Assembly: GCA_947172415.1 (NCBI GenBank) | Contig: OX359199.1 | Location: forward strand, 1,948,001 to 2,012,000 | DNA length: 64,000 nucleotides | Source of the DNA: Chondrosia reniformis | Taxonomy: Eukaryota > Porifera > Demospongiae > Chondrillida > Chondrillidae | Direction of reading: 5' to 3' | Part shown: one piece after another, positions 22,901-33,300 of the stretch | How the letters are laid out: every line of letters starts with the position of its first letter | Numbering within the stretch: the stretch's first letter is position 1 | The notes under the pieces: generated by a model | Seen by the model: only the letters and a program-made list of their open reading frames with translations | The model's database searches: none | What the model was told of the DNA's origin: nothing | Position numbers and translations under genes: made by a program

Positions 22901-25900
22901 TACAGACTCCACCCAATACCTGACAGGATTAGGGATTCGACCACCTGCATAGTTATCAAACAAAGAGGAATAGGATACTGTAGACGATGGATAAAACTCA
23001 CATAGATAATTAAAACATCATTACATCAATTTAATATGTGAAATAATGATAAACTGTTTCGATATACAGATTACAAACATCAATTTAGAAGGTGGCCTCT
23101 TAATAGCTCTGGTAAGATTTACTATGTCACTTAGTTTTATACCAACAGATGAATAATTAAAACCACAATCATCATCAAACATCCTGAAATGAGAAAAACA
23201 CAAAAGAAGCTATTGCTGAACTTGCATCCAGGACAGCTACGTAGGTGGTTATGATCACCAGTGCTGTGCCACTGAGCTACAACTGCCAAAGCAATGCTCC
23301 AATCATGTTTCTAACTACAAGGTAATTAGTTTCTCTATTTGTATATAAAACCTAGTGGTGTTTCTATACCTAGCACTTGGTACAGGCTTATAATAGTGAC
23401 CCCACTTTGAACATAAACACTATTCCGTGACTTTTGGATTCACAATAGGTACCTTTTGTTGAGATGTTAAAATCTTCCTTAAAGATTCTCCAATCTCTCT
23501 CAGTCATCTCATCCAAATCCTTTTCTGACCAATGTCGCTCATCCCATATTCTTTTCTTGTCCTTGTCCTTCTCCTTTCTGGCATTCAAACTACAGAGTTA
23601 GAGTAGTAGAGACTTAATGAAACAGGAAGAGATAGAGTGGTAGAGACTTAATGAAACAGGAAGAGTTAGAGTGGTAGAGACTTAATGAAACAGGAAGAGT
23701 TAGAGTGATTGAGATGTAATGAAACAGGAAGAGATAGAGTGGTAGAGACTTAATGAAACAGGAAGAGCTAGAGTGGTTGAGATGTAATGAAACAGGAAGA
23801 GATAGAGTGGTAGAGACTTAATGAAACAGGAAGAGTTGGAGTGGTAGAAAGAATTACACATAAAAGAGTAATAATTCTCCATCCATAGATCACTGAAGAA
23901 GACTCTCAGGGACAATATTCCCACCAACAAGAAGTTCAAACTAAACTGTGAAACTCTAAAAACAGCAAGACTACACAGACAACCACGTATAGGTTCTAAA
24001 AAGAAATCAAAACATTCAAGACACATACCACTTTGAAGATCTCATAGATCAAAAAGAGAACGACCAACAATCGATCAACAAAAAAAGAAATTGAATGGCT
24101 AGATGGAGGACTGTACAACTGAATATCATACGGGCATAGAGAAACGGTATGCAACTTATACAAAAAACATCAGCAGGTGGACGACACTGTACTTCTTTCT
24201 TACTCTGCCTGCTGTTTCTGCTCGTCTGTCCTCCGCCTCTCCATGAGATCTTGATAAAATTTGGACTGATTTCTCTTTTGAGATTTGATATCAATCCCCG
24301 CCAAATGACCTCGACCAAAGAATTGAACTTGGTGACGTTCCTTGTATCTATGGTACAATAAACAAATACTGCCAGCCAATTTCAACAGAGTTGATGGGAC
24401 TTTGCTCACAGAACATTGTAGTCATTGGATGTATCATCCTTTGTATCCCATTCAAATACAAATTTCTTGTCTGACCATTTTCGAATTTTTCTTCTCCTTT
24501 TTTCCCCACCCAGATATCTAACCTAATATTACAACCACACAATAGAAGGGGGAAATCAACCTTAAAAATAATGGTGTACACATGAGATTCGATAATTTAC
24601 TTAATATGATTAATTAACAGTTAAGGAGTTTGCTTACTCACTTTAATGGCTTCTGCCTCCTTGCCAGCGAGTTCAGCTTCATCTTTGCCTACTTGTTGCT
24701 TGTGTCTCTCTTCACGCTCTCTCTCTCTCTCTCCCAGATCTCTATTCCTTCTTCCGTCATCTAAAGAGATACATCAACTACTATCAATCCAGTTGAAGTA
24801 CACTTGCACTACCAATTTTCACAATGATATATATGATCTGTAGCTAGTGCTGGGCGATAGCTTGAGGTATCGATAGTATCGCTGAGCACTAATGACTTGT
24901 CTACAGTGCTAACTAAATAGACAATGCTGCATTAAAAAGGACCATGCACAATAATGAACATGTACCTCCACAGTACATCAATCTTACGTATATCAAATGA
25001 AAACAAAATTGAAGCGACAGCCTATAAGTTTCATTAGAAAGAAAGTTTATGAAAACAGACTATGCCAAGTTATATCATGAAATTAATGTTAAACATTTCC
25101 TAAAATTACTGTAAAAAGGATTAAGATTACTGGCAAAGTATTCAGTTAACACGTGTAGAATGCTCAGATAAGACACCCCTCTTAGTCAATCCACTGCAGC
25201 ATCATCTAAACTCTCTAACTTTTTGTGACCTTGTCGGCCTTTGACTACAATTTTATCTATCAGAAGAACTCTTTCTCCCTCACAGCTGACATTCTTCATA
25301 AACCCATAAATGAACACAACAAAGGAATTTCATTTATGACATCCAAACATTTGCTATATCCCATTCATCTTACCCAACTTGTTTTAAAATACTTAAACTT
25401 TGGGATGTTAAGAATCATTATTTTAAGAAAAGTGATTTTTCCTCTTTAAGTACATGCTGTGTTAATTGAGTTTCACTGAAGTAATAACATACGTAATATC
25501 TCATGAACTATTAACCACAACTTCCTACTAAGTACACCACTGAATGCTTAATAAAAGGCATACATTAGTAGTAGTAATCACTGGCCCCAGTCATACTATA
25601 GCTTAAACAACACCCTTGCATTAATGTGTCATAGTTATTAACTCCTCAAATCATTGTTTGAAGCAGCAGTGAAATTCGCTTTGACAACTGTGCATAAATT
25701 GGAGATTGACCACCTATAGAACTGGCACAATGACAACGGAAACGGCTACCCTCTTAATTCATCACTGCACTTCACAGTCTATGAATTAATATTGAATTTT
25801 AAATGAGTATATAACTGCATGAGAGTTTTATTGAAAAGGTCTCTTTCGTATCACCAGTTTGCTGTTTAGAGAACCTGGCTAAATAATTATGAATGAATGG

Positions 25901-28900
25901 ATACTTTCGACCCCAGGTAAATGCATTTGATTGGTCAAAAAGGTGTTATTTAATCTATAGTGCCGCTACATCATCCCTCCCCTTTCCATGCCTTTGTCTG
26001 CTTATCAGGGAGGGTCTAGCAAGCCAGACTACCCTATATAAGGAAATAAGGCTCAAAAAGAACACTGCAACCTATGAGGGTGGAGGCGTGGCACATTTAA
26101 AAACATAAAGTTCTAAGCTTACGTATATAGCCATACCTGCCCCTGTTCTCTTTGCTTTGTCTATAAATATTTGTCTGGCCTTCTTTTCTTCCTACAAACA
26201 GGTAAGTACAAGAAAAAGCTGGCCACCTATATGTACGTACATATTCCTCAATATTATGTTTAGGAAACTAGTGATTTAGATTATTCATACGTCCTTACGT
26301 ACGTACATCCAAATTCACAAATAAATTATTTTTTTGTTTTTAGTAGACTTTCTTACTCTTTTTATATGTACATTATTGCTATACATAAGCTCTGATCCAA
26401 ATGTACAGTACATATAACACATACTGCACATCCATAGTTGTACTAGAGATGTGCAGAAGACCTTGTATCTTTTCATAACTTCATTCACTTTTCATTTCCC
26501 ATCACCCATTCATACGTACGTACGTAGGTATTACAAAAAATCTCACTGGGTCACTGATTAAGGATGGTATTCCTAGAAACACCTGTCTGGCCCAATGAAG
26601 AAGCAGAGAAGAGGAAGAAATAAGCCTAACTGTATCCTCATCCAAAGCTCTGTAGGTTTGCCCTAAGTCCCATAAATCTTGTGTTTTTGTCTGTTGTTTA
26701 CAGTTCATTAGTCTCTCTTGCTTGATAACCAAATAGGATAATGGTGACAAGATTGTTCTTGAAGAGAAGATTACGGGTGAAATCTATTGTATTCCCTGCA
26801 CCAACTATGACCAATACATACACAGGCAACTACAAAAGGATTTGGCTCTATAGCAACTGGTGCAGTACAAAAGTGAAAAGACAAATGAGAGATTGTTTGA
26901 GTTAGGAAAACCCGCAGAAATCATGAGGTAACAGGGGGCCAATGAATGAGGATATTGGCATACAACTGTGTGTCCAACATTGGGAGATCACTGCTACATC
27001 AACATCACTTATCACTTATATGTATTAGTTATACCAAGGCATTGAGGTGTATATGGGTTTTATACGTGTGAGTCACGAGGGCGCGTATGTATATAAACCC
27101 ATATACACCTCAGTGCCGTGGTATGAGTGATATATACTTCATCGCTTCTTATTGTTATTTTGGCGGGACTTTCAGGATGGCTCATCTAGCGTCTGGTTAG
27201 TTTTGCTTAAATGCTGACGACTTCATAGAATGCTCTTGCCCTGACTACTCCAACTGTCCTAAATGTAAGGAGAATTGTCCACCCCCCAAGAAGAAACGTC
27301 TTAGTTTACCATATTTGGGTAGGGATATAACAGGATTTAAGAAGCCAATGCAGTATATAGCTTCTTAAATCCTATTATATCCCGGTTACGAAATATATAC
27401 ACAGGTGGTTGCCCCGGCAACGGGGTATATAATCATATTATAATTATTATTACAGTGTCAATCAATCAGACAGCCAGTTCACTAAATTATCTCCTGTTGC
27501 CTTTTCTTGTCTCCTTGCTACTTTCAACAATTAGCTTTAACAAGGAAGACACATAATTGCCCTTAGGTAAAATGATAAATTATTAATTGATTACAGCCCT
27601 TTGGTAAAATGATAAATTATTAATTGATTACAGCCCTTTGGTAAAATGATAAATTATTAATTGATTACAGCCCTTTGGTAAATGATGAATAGTGATATAG
27701 GTAAATGAATAAAATGATAAATTATTAATTGATTATAGAGGCATCATCAAACTTTAGTGGGTGTGGTTCTTGTAACCAAGGCGCTCTACTCTAATTTTTT
27801 CACTATGTAGGGTCAAAGTTCATGTTACTGCACTGGCCGACAAGCAGAAAGGTCAGGAAAAGGTGTTGTAGCTTAGCAACAACTCTGTGGCATTTACAAT
27901 GGGATAGAATGTACTTGCTAACTGTGCGACAAAGAAAATAGAGCAATTTCTGGTATACGTATTTACAGCTCTATTTAGAGGTATATATGTACTTGGTGTA
28001 AAAGAATACAGGAAGTGACATTATGAAATAATTCACAGAAGGTGAGACACATGATGAATCTGAAGGGCTTAACTGAAGTCTGTATTATATCATTTCACCA
28101 TAACTTCACTTTAATAAATTAATAAATAAATTAAATAACACTTGTATTCATTATCACTTTGATACAGCACTAATATTGTATTCATTATCACTTCACCAAT
28201 TAAAAGTCAAATACCTCCTGCCTGGATTTCATTTCCTCTACTTGAGCTTGTCTTCTCTTCAGTGCCAACTCAGTTCTTTGCTGCTTGCTCAGAAATACTG
28301 GCTAAAAATCATTAATTGAATAAATAATTACTCATGGGCTGCTGTCCCCACGCTTGAATTACGTACTTAGGTGCTCTATTATGTAATAATAAATCTCTCC
28401 CAACTGGTACGTGAATGTACAATTAACTGAAGCAATGGTTATTCTCCAATTTACTCAGGGATACATACATATGGGATACGTACCTCAGGAACTAGTGATA
28501 GTATACACGTACAAGCCTGTATATACTAGAAGTGATAAGGATGTTGCATTCAAAATGCAAATTTAAATTGTTGAACATCAGCAACACGAGTAATAACGGA
28601 AATTAAACAATTCAAATCGGAGGTTGGACGTCTTCATTAGCAATGCTCAACCATTTCAATTATCAAGTAAATAATTATTACTTAACAAGCATGCGGTAAT
28701 TTAACTGCCTTACTTACTTAGCTTTGGATGCTTGGATGTTGAAAATGCCAAACACATACCTTTGACTCTCTTGCTTGCTCATCGGCTTTCTTTGCAATCA
28801 GTTCATCAAGTGAGAGCGGCTCACGCTTTGATGAGATTTCCATCTTATTCTCCTCCTCTCCCTCACTTTCGTCATAGCTAACAAGAGCCCTGCCAGGTAT

Positions 28901-30102
28901 TATCAAATAACCACACGTTTATGCACACGTACATTACATGATCTATTTATTTGGTATATATATATATACATACTTTTCATCAGATTTCAGCCTTTTTGGC
29001 GAAGTAGACCTGGACCTCCTTCTAACGGGCGACTTTGACCTTCTTCTAGCGGGCGACCTTGACCTTCTTCTAGCTGGCGACCTTGACCTGGATCTTCTTC
29101 TAGCAGGCGACCTTGACCTGGATCTTCTTCTAGCAGGCGACCTTGACCTTCTTCTAGCGGGTGACCTTGACCTTCTTCTAGCGGGTGACCTTGACCTGGA
29201 TCTTCTTCTAGCAGGCGACCTTGACCTGGATCTTCTTCTAGCAGGCGATCTTGACCTTCTTCTAGCGGGTGACCTTGACCTTCTTCTAGCGGGTGACCTT
29301 GACCTGGATCTTCTTCTAGCAGGCGACCTGGATCTTCTTCTAGCAGGCGACCTTGACCTTCTTCTGGCGGGTGACCTTGACCTGGATCTTCTTCTAGCAG
29401 GCGACCTTGACCTTCTTCTAGCAGGCGACCTTGATCTGGATCTTCTTCTGGCAGGTGACCTTGACCTTGACCTTCTTCTAACGGGTGACCTAGATCTTCT
29501 TCTAGCAGGCGACCTTGATCTAGATCTTCTTCTAGCAGGTGACCTTGACCTTGACCTTTTTCTAACAGGTGACCTTGATCTAGATCTTCTAACAGGCGAC
29601 CTTGATTTTGATCTTCTTTGAGCAGGCGACATTGATTTTGATCTTCTTTGAGCAGGTGACCTTGACTTAGACCTCCTTCTAGTAGGTGAACTGGATCGTG
29701 ATCTTCTTTCAGTAGGTGACTCAGATCTACCCTCAGGAGACTTTAAAGATTCATTTTTCTGCTTCTTTGATGTCTTCAGTACTGGTGAACATGATCCGGA
29801 TCGAGATCCACTTTCACGATTCACAGGAGATACTTCTTTGGAGAGCGATCTACAGTAGGAGGACATCACATTTAGTGCAATGCGTATCACATGTACTTTG
29901 TCATATTCACAGTCAGGTCTGGCAAATCTAGGTTTAATACCGAGAAAGCGTTAACTAAGGCGACCAGGCCAACAAACACATAACAAAGTACGACACATGC
30001 ATATAACGTAAACCTTTTCCTGCTCTTGTTCTTTTCCTTTTTTTCTGAACGCTTTTCTGAGGATTTCTGCTTAACTTTCTTAGCAGACTTTTTGGACCCC
30101 AT
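16999..30102 (-). CDS. DDX23: Spliceosomal DEAD-box helicase DDX23/PRP28 with expanded RS domain
   Basis: U5 snRNP helicase that drives the U1-to-U6 switch at the 5' splice site. Twenty exons: 30102-30014, 29849-28974, 28889-28760, 28301-28215, 26191-26137, 24760-24642, 24532-24420, 24347-24204, 23589-23453, 22944-22780, 22425-22223, 22055-21971, 21878-21829, 21580-21493, 21254-21190, 18650-18499, 17933-17825, 17733-17606, 17405-17359, 17225-16999. They sum to 3069 bp (1022 aa; human about 820) with consistent phases. The N-terminus is basic, then a long RS domain, then [21 protein letters not shown] and YKERHQVQF as in human DDX23. Helicase motifs: [43 protein letters not shown]. The C-terminus ([14 protein letters not shown]) matches the family. 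An upstream in-frame Met at 30132 is an alternative start. The extra length comes from the RS exon. Confidence 0.96.
18700..19795. repeat. 34-bp minisatellite in a DDX23 intron
   Basis: About 31 copies of a 34-bp unit containing AATAAGCTATCAACAACAG and TCATCCACACAC, with a few base variants (ATAAG/ATGAG/TTAG, TATC/TGTC, AACA/ATCA). It fills the intron between exons 16 and 15 up to the inserted reverse transcriptase. Confidence 0.95.
19837..20676 (+). CDS. Reverse transcriptase fragment, Penelope-like
   Basis: 279 codons. RT motifs in order: [20 protein letters not shown] (B-like motif), YRYIDDLL with the catalytic aspartate pair, SPFLDLDI, and a family-typical stretch [15 protein letters not shown] followed by [20 protein letters not shown]. 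This layout (GIPMGT, RYIDD, FLDL) recalls Penelope-like elements rather than LINE or LTR RTs, but the assignment rests on eye comparison. The N-terminal fingers are missing and the first Met is probably internal, so this is a truncated copy. Confidence 0.8.
   Translation: MKCICRKSQYIEVCQDKAFWSNNVSNKAVTAVHLVELFNYLIDNIYVCVDGSVFKQCVGIPMGTDCAPVVANLFLFAYEYGFMKGLLKDNITLAIKFSNTYRYIDDLLCINNKDFELSISDIYPKELILKKTNTSPKKSPFLDLDITITNNQFITKVYDKREDFNFDIVNFPHLDSNIPNTPAYGVFISQLIRYSRICSDFSSFQAKSLQLCSRLIKQGYKYFKLKSTFKTFLSRQPLVRIKYKQKVASMLKDCLVLPHIVLPHLQRNVTTRRPKGRLT
20925..20990 (+). ncRNA. Hammerhead-ribozyme-like motif (type I, minimal helix III)
   Basis: The conserved core words occur in the right order: CTGATGA (20938-20944), helix II with GGG and CCC arms, GAAAC (20960-20964), a four-base loop GGCT, then the cleavage triplet GTC (20969-20971). 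Helix I can form between GGATCA before the core and TGACCC after GTC (one A.C mismatch), extended by CCA with TGG. Such minimal hammerheads are known from Penelope-like elements. The usual G10.1-C11.1 pair of helix II is A.A here, so activity is uncertain. Confidence 0.55.
22065..22172. repeat. Short tandem repeat in DDX23 intron
   Basis: Three to four copies of a unit of about 30 bp containing AAACAAGTGTTGTGTGA lie between DDX23 exons 12 and 11. Confidence 0.8.
23155..23300 (-). mobile_element. tRNA-derived SINE, diverged
   Basis: Read on the minus strand: GTTGTAGCTCAGTGGCACAG (A-box region), CACTGGTGATCATAACCACC and a decayed B box, then the family tail with TTTTGTGTTTTTCTC. Its partners are at 34905, 44285, 47390 and 57228. 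It lies in a DDX23 intron. Confidence 0.75.
23595..23850. repeat. Minisatellite of about 36 bp in DDX23 intron 8
   Basis: About seven copies of GTAGAGACTTAATGAAACAG followed by GAAGAGTTAGAGTG, with small variants, beginning just beyond the acceptor of exon 9. Confidence 0.9.
26545..26670 (+). repeat. Dispersed Penelope-like tail with mutated hammerhead-like core
   Basis: CACTGATTAAGGATGG, TATTCCTAGAAAC and CTGTCTGGCCCAATGA align base for base with the core at 20936-20980, including the GAAAC box, the four-base loop and GTC; the CTGATGA box reads CTGATTA. CATCCAAAGCTCT follows as in the other copies. Lies in a DDX23 intron. Confidence 0.7.
27010..27430. mobile_element. Foldback element with nested hairpins in DDX23 intron
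   Basis: GAGGTGTATATGGGTTT (about 27047) pairs with AAACCCATATACACCTC (about 27098). A second hairpin pairs GGATATAACAGGATTTAAGA (about 27322) with TCTTAAATCCTATTATATCC (about 27362). Between them an open stretch reads [20 protein letters not shown] (about 27206-27265), cysteine-rich and protein-like. Likely a non-autonomous element that carries a piece of a gene. Ends not resolved. Confidence 0.55.
27570..27735. repeat. Tandem repeat of about 42 bp in DDX23 intron
   Basis: Four copies of GGTAAAATGATAAATTATTA followed by ATTGATTACAGCCCTTT, the last one diverged. Confidence 0.9.
28975..29730 (-). repeat. Coding minisatellite encoding the DDX23 RS domain
   Basis: Within exon 2, units of 18 and 24 bp encode [11 protein letters not shown] and SPARRRSR over and over, flanked by less regular [15 protein letters not shown] and SPTRRRSKS. 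Both unit sizes are multiples of three, so copy-number change keeps the frame. Arg-Ser dipeptides are substrates of SR protein kinases; human PRP28 is phosphorylated in its RS domain by SRPK2. Confidence 0.95.
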
Positions 30103-30302
30103 TTTGTTTAAAACGTGTACTATACGATTCATGAAAAATTATATACATTATATAGGAATAGTTAATCTTAAGTACACACATAAATAAGCACATTTATATA
30201 CAGAATGCTACGAGATAAAAGTGTCTGCTAATTGGTTAATCGGCACGCTTCCGTCGTAGCGCTAACAGGCTGGACTGACTTGAGCACTGAAGAAGTAGCC
30301 AC
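30103..30302. promoter_or_regulatory. Shared divergent promoter region, DDX23 / SOAT-A
   Basis: The two start codons point away from each other with 200 bp between them, so both 5' UTRs and promoters must share this stretch. It is AT-rich on the DDX23 side and GC-richer (CGGCACGCTTCCGTCGTAGC at about 30241) on the SOAT side. No clear TATA placement for either. Function is inferred from position only. Confidence 0.55.
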
Positions 30303-33300
30303 ATGACACTAACTGACCTTAACAAGAGGACCTTATTCAGAAGGCCGCAGAAAGAGTCACTACAGGAGGATGACGTTCAAAACGTACATTCTTCTTCAAA
30401 CAAACAAGAAGAAGCGGATGGCAGCAAAGGAGGACACAAAAAAGGGTACGCGAACTGGTATTCGAGTTAAGTTATCTACTTTGTCATGATTCAATACGAC
30501 TTTGACCCTTCAACCCAGACAACAAAGCTTAGCCATTGAATTGAATTGTTTAATAACTGTTTGGAGGTTAAGATGAATTAACAAGCCCCGTAAGACAGGC
30601 ATATTGCATGTGATGATGTAGCTATGGAACCATCACGTAGCCAATAATATATTTCAGACTTTATCACTGCCCCGGGAGCTACGTTCGATTGGATTAAGCA
30701 TTCTTAACCACGGCATATAGAGCAACACGCAGTGGCACACCCTGCATTCCAGTTTGAGTATTTATGACTGTAGATCAGCTACAACGTGACCGCAATTCAG
30801 TTATTAACAAATCTCTGATTCTCCATCTCCCTACATATACAGGAAGCGGCAGCCCCACTTCAAGGTTTTTCGGGCGAGGGAATCGACTATAACGTAAGCT
30901 AACGAGACAGCTGTTCTCTATATACTTAGTAGTGCTGGTGAATTACATACAGTGTTTTTCAATAACTGATATACAGTGTCCCTATTAATGTACATAGCTA
31001 TATAGTAAGCATACGTACATGCATACATGTATTTAAGGGTGGGGGGGGGGGCTGAGGTAATTAAGGACACCAGACTACAAAGATATTTGGTCTTATTTGC
31101 AAAGTACCGGTTTAACAAGGTCTCTTTCTGCTGCTGTACTTGTATGGAACTGTCCACTCAGAGTGTTGTCTTTCCAAGTGTCACTGATCTACAGTGTCCC
31201 TATTACAGTTTTCTTCACATTAGTTTAACGCATTTTTTGATTGGTTTAACAAATGTTTGTTTAATCCCAAATACCTGAACTCTATTTTAATCGTTAAAAG
31301 CAAGTGAAAATCGTCAATAGTAACTGAAAAAGCGTTAAACCAATCCGAACGTCCGTTAAATCAATGTGAAAAAACTGTAATGTATAAGAATATATACGTA
31401 GCTGCCTATTAATGCCAGCTTTAAACGTCTCAGTTTCTGTTTTTTTCTTGCTTCTTTCCTGCTACGTAAGTCTATATCTGTAGATAGTCTCTGATGTATT
31501 TTTATGGCAGTGATATACATGTATACAATCAATTGGTGAAGGAATATCCCCCTTTTATTAAAACCCCTTTTATGTGGACCATTTAATTTAAATCGAATTT
31601 GGATTTGATTCGGATCGAACCGTTTCAGATGGTGTGACTCGATCTTGGATGATATCTGGGTCAAACTCTACTCATGACCTACATAGATTGAATCGTGATT
31701 AAGAAGAGATTTAAGGAATCACCCAGATATACGTATAAGTTAAAGTACGATTTATGAATATATACAGCCTATATATGAACATACAGTTAATTATTACTAT
31801 AATCAGTCAGTTAGACAGAAAATTGATTGATACATTTCTTCCCAGTCTCGTTCCTTGGTTGTTTGATCTTGGAAAAAATTAGGGAACTTCAATTGGTTGA
31901 TCTTTGTGCTGATTAGCTGTTGTATAATTTGTGGAAATATGTGATAGCTTATCTGTATCCTGTGAAGTAGTTTATTACTGGATTGCAGAGCATTTAGTAC
32001 CCATGTGAAATGATGTCTTGGAATGTTCAAGTAACAATTGATACATATGCTATCTCTTCCTTTTTGTAAAATGGAATGTAGGGGGGATCCTTGGTCGTTC
32101 TGTCTGTGGAGTTCCTAGAGGCTATGTACGTATATACCATAGATTAAAATAGTATTGCATAATTATAATCTTAATCTAACCTATGAATGTAATTAACCTA
32201 CTGTTGACCTTATTTTGAAATCAATAAAGCACTGGACCCAGTGACCTAATGGTGTATACCACTATGAGTGCAAGTTTTGTTATAGTGGTAAATTAATCAG
32301 TACTGTGTTACAGTAGCTATTAAATTCAAGATTTAGCCTGTTAAGTAAAGACAATGTTACCTGTAATAGTGTAGTAATATGCTGAAATTGAAACAAACAT
32401 TCCATGTGTATTTTAAGCAGTATAAGGTACGTGCATAGGTTTTCTAATAGAATAAGGATTCCTTCTAACTGTGTTGAATTTATCTTTGGGATGGTACATC
32501 TTTTGACTTTTGAGTGTTTAGAAATGCAGTTTGGTTTGGTTTCTCAATCCCAAAGATACATAAGTTTTCTGTTTATCATATTCATATATTTAATGTATAC
32601 TGTTTCAGTTGTAATAAAGTACATATACGTATATATATGTAGGTCATTGAGATACAATAATCCTCACTTTGAAACACTGGTCAATGCTGGAATATGCTTG
32701 ATGGTGACAATGTGCTTATATGACTTGATAAAGAATTCATATGAGAAAGGAAGGTTTGTTTCTGAACAGTGAACCATACTAGAATTACCTCTCCATGCTA
32801 TACGGGAACCTAACAAGCTCATCCTACACCAATGGCTTTGTCTATGTCCAATTAGTGTGTGTATATATAGGTTAGGTTAGGTATTCTTGTTTAGACTCTT
32901 GCGAGGCCACTAATTGCTATATAGTACATGTAGTACTGGCTATTCCTGCTCAGAGGTAATAAGATAACTATGTTTATGATATGTTTTGCACTTTGACATT
33001 TAGAGAAAAGTGAAATTTGATCTGTCTCATTTTACATTTCTCTTGGACAGTCACTTGCTTAAAGTAGCCACTTCCATTCAATCCCAAATATTCACACGTT
33101 AACATTATAAATTTTAGGGGCTGCCACAGAAAACCCCTATACTCCTTTCATTCCTACTTTGGATTGTTATGCTCATCTCATAGATATACGTACGTACGTA
33201 CGTAAGTATTAATTATAGCCAAGTAATTATATTTTGGCTATAGTCTGCAACTATTGGCTATAACCATTACATATATTATGGGTTCACATAAATTGGGGCT

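Noticed and set aside
23021-23203. Minus-strand ORF ([12 protein letters not shown]) as an extra DDX23 exon
   Set aside because: The flanking exons at 23453 and 22944 join in phase and match human DDX23 without it; part of the ORF overlaps the SINE tail.
24149-24361. + strand ORF opposite DDX23 exon 8
   Set aside because: Antisense shadow of a firmly assigned exon ([19 protein letters not shown]).
25225-25449. 74-codon + ORF in a DDX23 intron
   Set aside because: AT-rich, no recognisable domain, no acceptor or donor in phase.
28938-29621. Long + strand ORF of GDLDLLLA repeats opposite the DDX23 RS exon
   Set aside because: It is the antisense shadow of the 18/24-bp coding minisatellite; both strands stay open because the unit size is a multiple of three.
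31803-32030. 75-codon minus-strand ORF (MNIPRHHFTWVLNALQSS) as an RT remnant
   Set aside because: Slight resemblance to the end of non-LTR RTs, but no catalytic motif or second supporting stretch; left unassigned.
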